NCBI GenBank assembly: GCA_000320605.2
Contig: KB445806.1
Span: 105,500 to 169,499 of the forward strand
DNA length: 64,000 nt
Source: Gelatoporia subvermispora B
Lineage: Eukaryota; Basidiomycota; Agaricomycetes; Polyporales; Gelatoporiaceae
Reading direction: 5' to 3'
The first letter of the stretch is position 1, and every line of letters begins with the position of its first letter. A program made the position numbers and the translations under genes. Below the pieces are notes generated by a model. The model was not told the DNA's origin and made no database searches. It was given only the letters and a program-made list of their open reading frames with translations. This document shows, one piece after another, positions 62,458 through 64,000 of the stretch.

Positions 62458-63342
62458 CTAACATCCGACACCCAATGCCCGAAAGAGAGATAGAGATAGG
62501 TACAATGAATGCTTCCTGAACAGGACCACGCGAAAGAGAATGGGGGTGAAGACAGTGACGACAGAAAGGAGAGGCCACCACCCCAGGGGCCTCAGCCAAG
62601 AGGATCTTATGAAGCCGAATGACCATCGGCAGGCGTATCCGACGACCGCCCGGCCCTCATTGGCCTCACCAGCCCTGCCTGCGCCCTTCACGTCGGTCGC
62701 CACCCGCACCTCCACGCCAACCTCCCTCGCCTGCTTATCTGTCTCTGCTGAGACCTCTTCCAGCCCAGCATTTACCAGCACGACGTCGGCCTGCTCAGGG
62801 GTCGATGCGCGTGCTTGAGGGGCGTCCGATGTTGAGAGACCGTCGAATTGGTGATCATAGACAGCACCGATGACAGCACCGATGGCGAGGTCGGTGGCAG
62901 GCTTGCCGAGCGCGGGTGTCGGGATTGTTGTCGGTACCGTCGCGGTCTTCTCCCGCGCCTTCGCTTCCCTCCTGGCGTGCATTATGTCCTCGAGAAGCCG
63001 GGCCGCCGTCAGCACGTCATCGTCGCCGACGACATCCCAGAAGCGTCTGATCAGGAGGGTCTCGCGAAGCGTGCGCCGCACAGGGTGCACTGGAACCACA
63101 GCGGGGCAATGGGGACATGCACTGAGCGGCTCCCAGTACCGCGCACCGTGCACCCGCGGCTTGAAATGCCGCGGAATGGACACGGGGACATCCTGCACGC
63201 GTCCCGAGTCGTACACGCCTGGGTGCACGACGCGCTGCTTGAAGCCGCCGTCGACGGTCCGCACCTTGATGAGCTTGCGCCCGCAAGGGAGGTACTCAGT
63301 ATTAGAGTCGGGGGTGATGAATGTGCGAGTGGAAGTCGTCAT
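62458..63342 (-). CDS. Uncharacterised protein with C-terminal membrane segment
   Basis: A single-exon minus-strand ORF. From ATG 63342 it gives 294 residues; from 63462 it would give 334. I start at 63342 because the preceding 40 residues are Ser/Arg-rich and look like untranslated sequence. The first 120 residues look globular (YLPCGRKLIKVRTVDGGFKQ, VPVSIPRHFKPRVHGARYW and EPLSACPHCPAVVP). The centre is Ala/Val-rich and disordered. The C-terminus contains a hydrophobic helix (WWPLLSVVTVFTPILFRVVL), suggesting a tail anchor. No family recognised. The opposite strand is also open in places, so confidence is moderate. Confidence 0.55.
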   Translation of the reverse strand: MTTSTRTFITPDSNTEYLPCGRKLIKVRTVDGGFKQRVVHPGVYDSGRVQDVPVSIPRHFKPRVHGARYWEPLSACPHCPAVVPVHPVRRTLRETLLIRRFWDVVGDDDVLTAARLLEDIMHARREAKAREKTATVPTTIPTPALGKPATDLAIGAVIGAVYDHQFDGLSTSDAPQARASTPEQADVVLVNAGLEEVSAETDKQAREVGVEVRVATDVKGAGRAGEANEGRAVVGYACRWSFGFIRSSWLRPLGWWPLLSVVTVFTPILFRVVLFRKHSLYLSLSLFRALGVGC

Positions 63343-63462
63343 GTCGTAAGTTGTACGTGAAGGTGAAAGCAGACGGCGGCGCGGAAAAGTCAGTGAGCTT
63401 GAGGTGGCAGAGCAAGGTGCTGGAAAAATGGTCGGCCAGAATGTGCGCCTTATGAATCCCAT

Positions 63463-64000
63463 ATCTCAATTCCGACCACGGCAGCGTGTGCCTGAGACAA
63501 TCCACTTCGTATCCAGTATTGGACGGAACATGGATATATCTCCGACTGTACATATGGAATAAATGATGTGGTCTGAAATGATTAGGGTTCAGTCGAGCCG
63601 CGCAGACAGAGATTGAAGGATTCTATATTTGACTAGAAGCCGAGCGTTATCCAAGTCCAACTCCGAGCTATTTGATCGCGTACAGCTACCGGTTCCCAGC
63701 TAGAAAAACAGATAGCTGTGTCATGCACAGTTGCAAGCACGTCCAGCTGGCCTGAGATCATGGTCCCGTAGACGGTTAAGTAGTTCCTGAGCCGAGAATA
63801 ACTTCACGTTGATGTCCGAATCGGTGCGGGTCATCAAAGCACACGAAGCCTCAGAAAAAAGAGCAGAAATCGTCGGAGCCGGAGTACAGAGTGGAGGTCC
63901 TAGCAGACAACTGATTCACGAGTCAAGAAGGTTTTGGTACAGTACTTGTTGCAAGCTGCAACTTGCCAGTGCAACTTGCGCCACTGCATAGTGACACGTC
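63463..64000. other. Intergenic at right window edge
   Basis: About 540 bp without a supported feature. Confidence 0.5.

Overview
This window is nuclear DNA of a filamentous basidiomycete, very probably an Agaricomycete and plausibly a wood-decay polypore. The evidence is direct: genes are split by many short GT-AG introns (mostly 41-100 nt), exons of 14-40 nt are common, intergenic gaps are 0.1-2.4 kb, and the proteins are of basidiomycete type (DyP peroxidase, Dal5-type MFS carrier, MED19, SARAF, OPT carrier, F-box-like families). All gene models were spliced by hand. Every complete model closes to an uninterrupted reading frame whose total length is a multiple of three.

Layout. 1-5.5 kb: two diverged direct copies of a non-coding segment flank an unrecognised seven-exon gene (2557-4337, minus) built from phase-1 exon/intron units. 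One copy carries a 381-bp TA-flanked MITE, and the other preserves the empty site. 6.6-8.7 kb: cytochrome P450 with a 14-nt microexon and a suspicious in-frame stop. 9.8-14.1 kb: a divergent pair, UBX-domain protein and DBP2-type DEAD-box RNA helicase. 14.7-15.8 kb: alpha/beta hydrolase. 16.5-17.3 kb: two decayed copies of an unknown sequence. 17.7-22.7 kb: Alba-domain protein and a DDT/WHIM/PHD chromatin protein. 23.9-26.7 kb: IMD (I-BAR) protein. 28.1-28.9 kb: SAM methyltransferase. 30.3-31.3 kb: F-box-like protein. 32.0-33.3 kb: ERG26-type sterol dehydrogenase. 34.7-38.3 kb: single-pass Ser-rich membrane protein. 38.8-40.6 kb: DyP peroxidase. 41.9-44.3 kb: OPT transporter. 44.9-45.8 kb: second methyltransferase, paralogous to the first. 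46.4-49.0 kb and 49.7-51.1 kb: MFS carrier and MED19, divergent. 51.8-53.5 kb: two pseudogenes of the 30-kb F-box-like gene. 54.7-56.3 kb: another F-box gene. 56.7-57.8 kb: SARAF. 57.9-60.1 kb: Dal5-like MFS permease, convergent with SARAF. 62.5-63.3 kb: an unknown protein with a C-terminal membrane segment.

Most genes are individual housekeeping or transport functions, and no biosynthetic cluster is evident: the P450, methyltransferases, peroxidase and carriers are separated by unrelated genes. The unusual content lies in gene architecture: exon-unit amplification, microexons, a GC-AG intron, and a long intron in the RNA helicase at a position where autoregulation is known in yeast. It also lies in recent duplication and decay (paired methyltransferases, the F-box family, the 1-5 kb duplication with a dated transposon insertion). 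No rRNA, tRNA, CRISPR, plasmid or viral feature was recognised.
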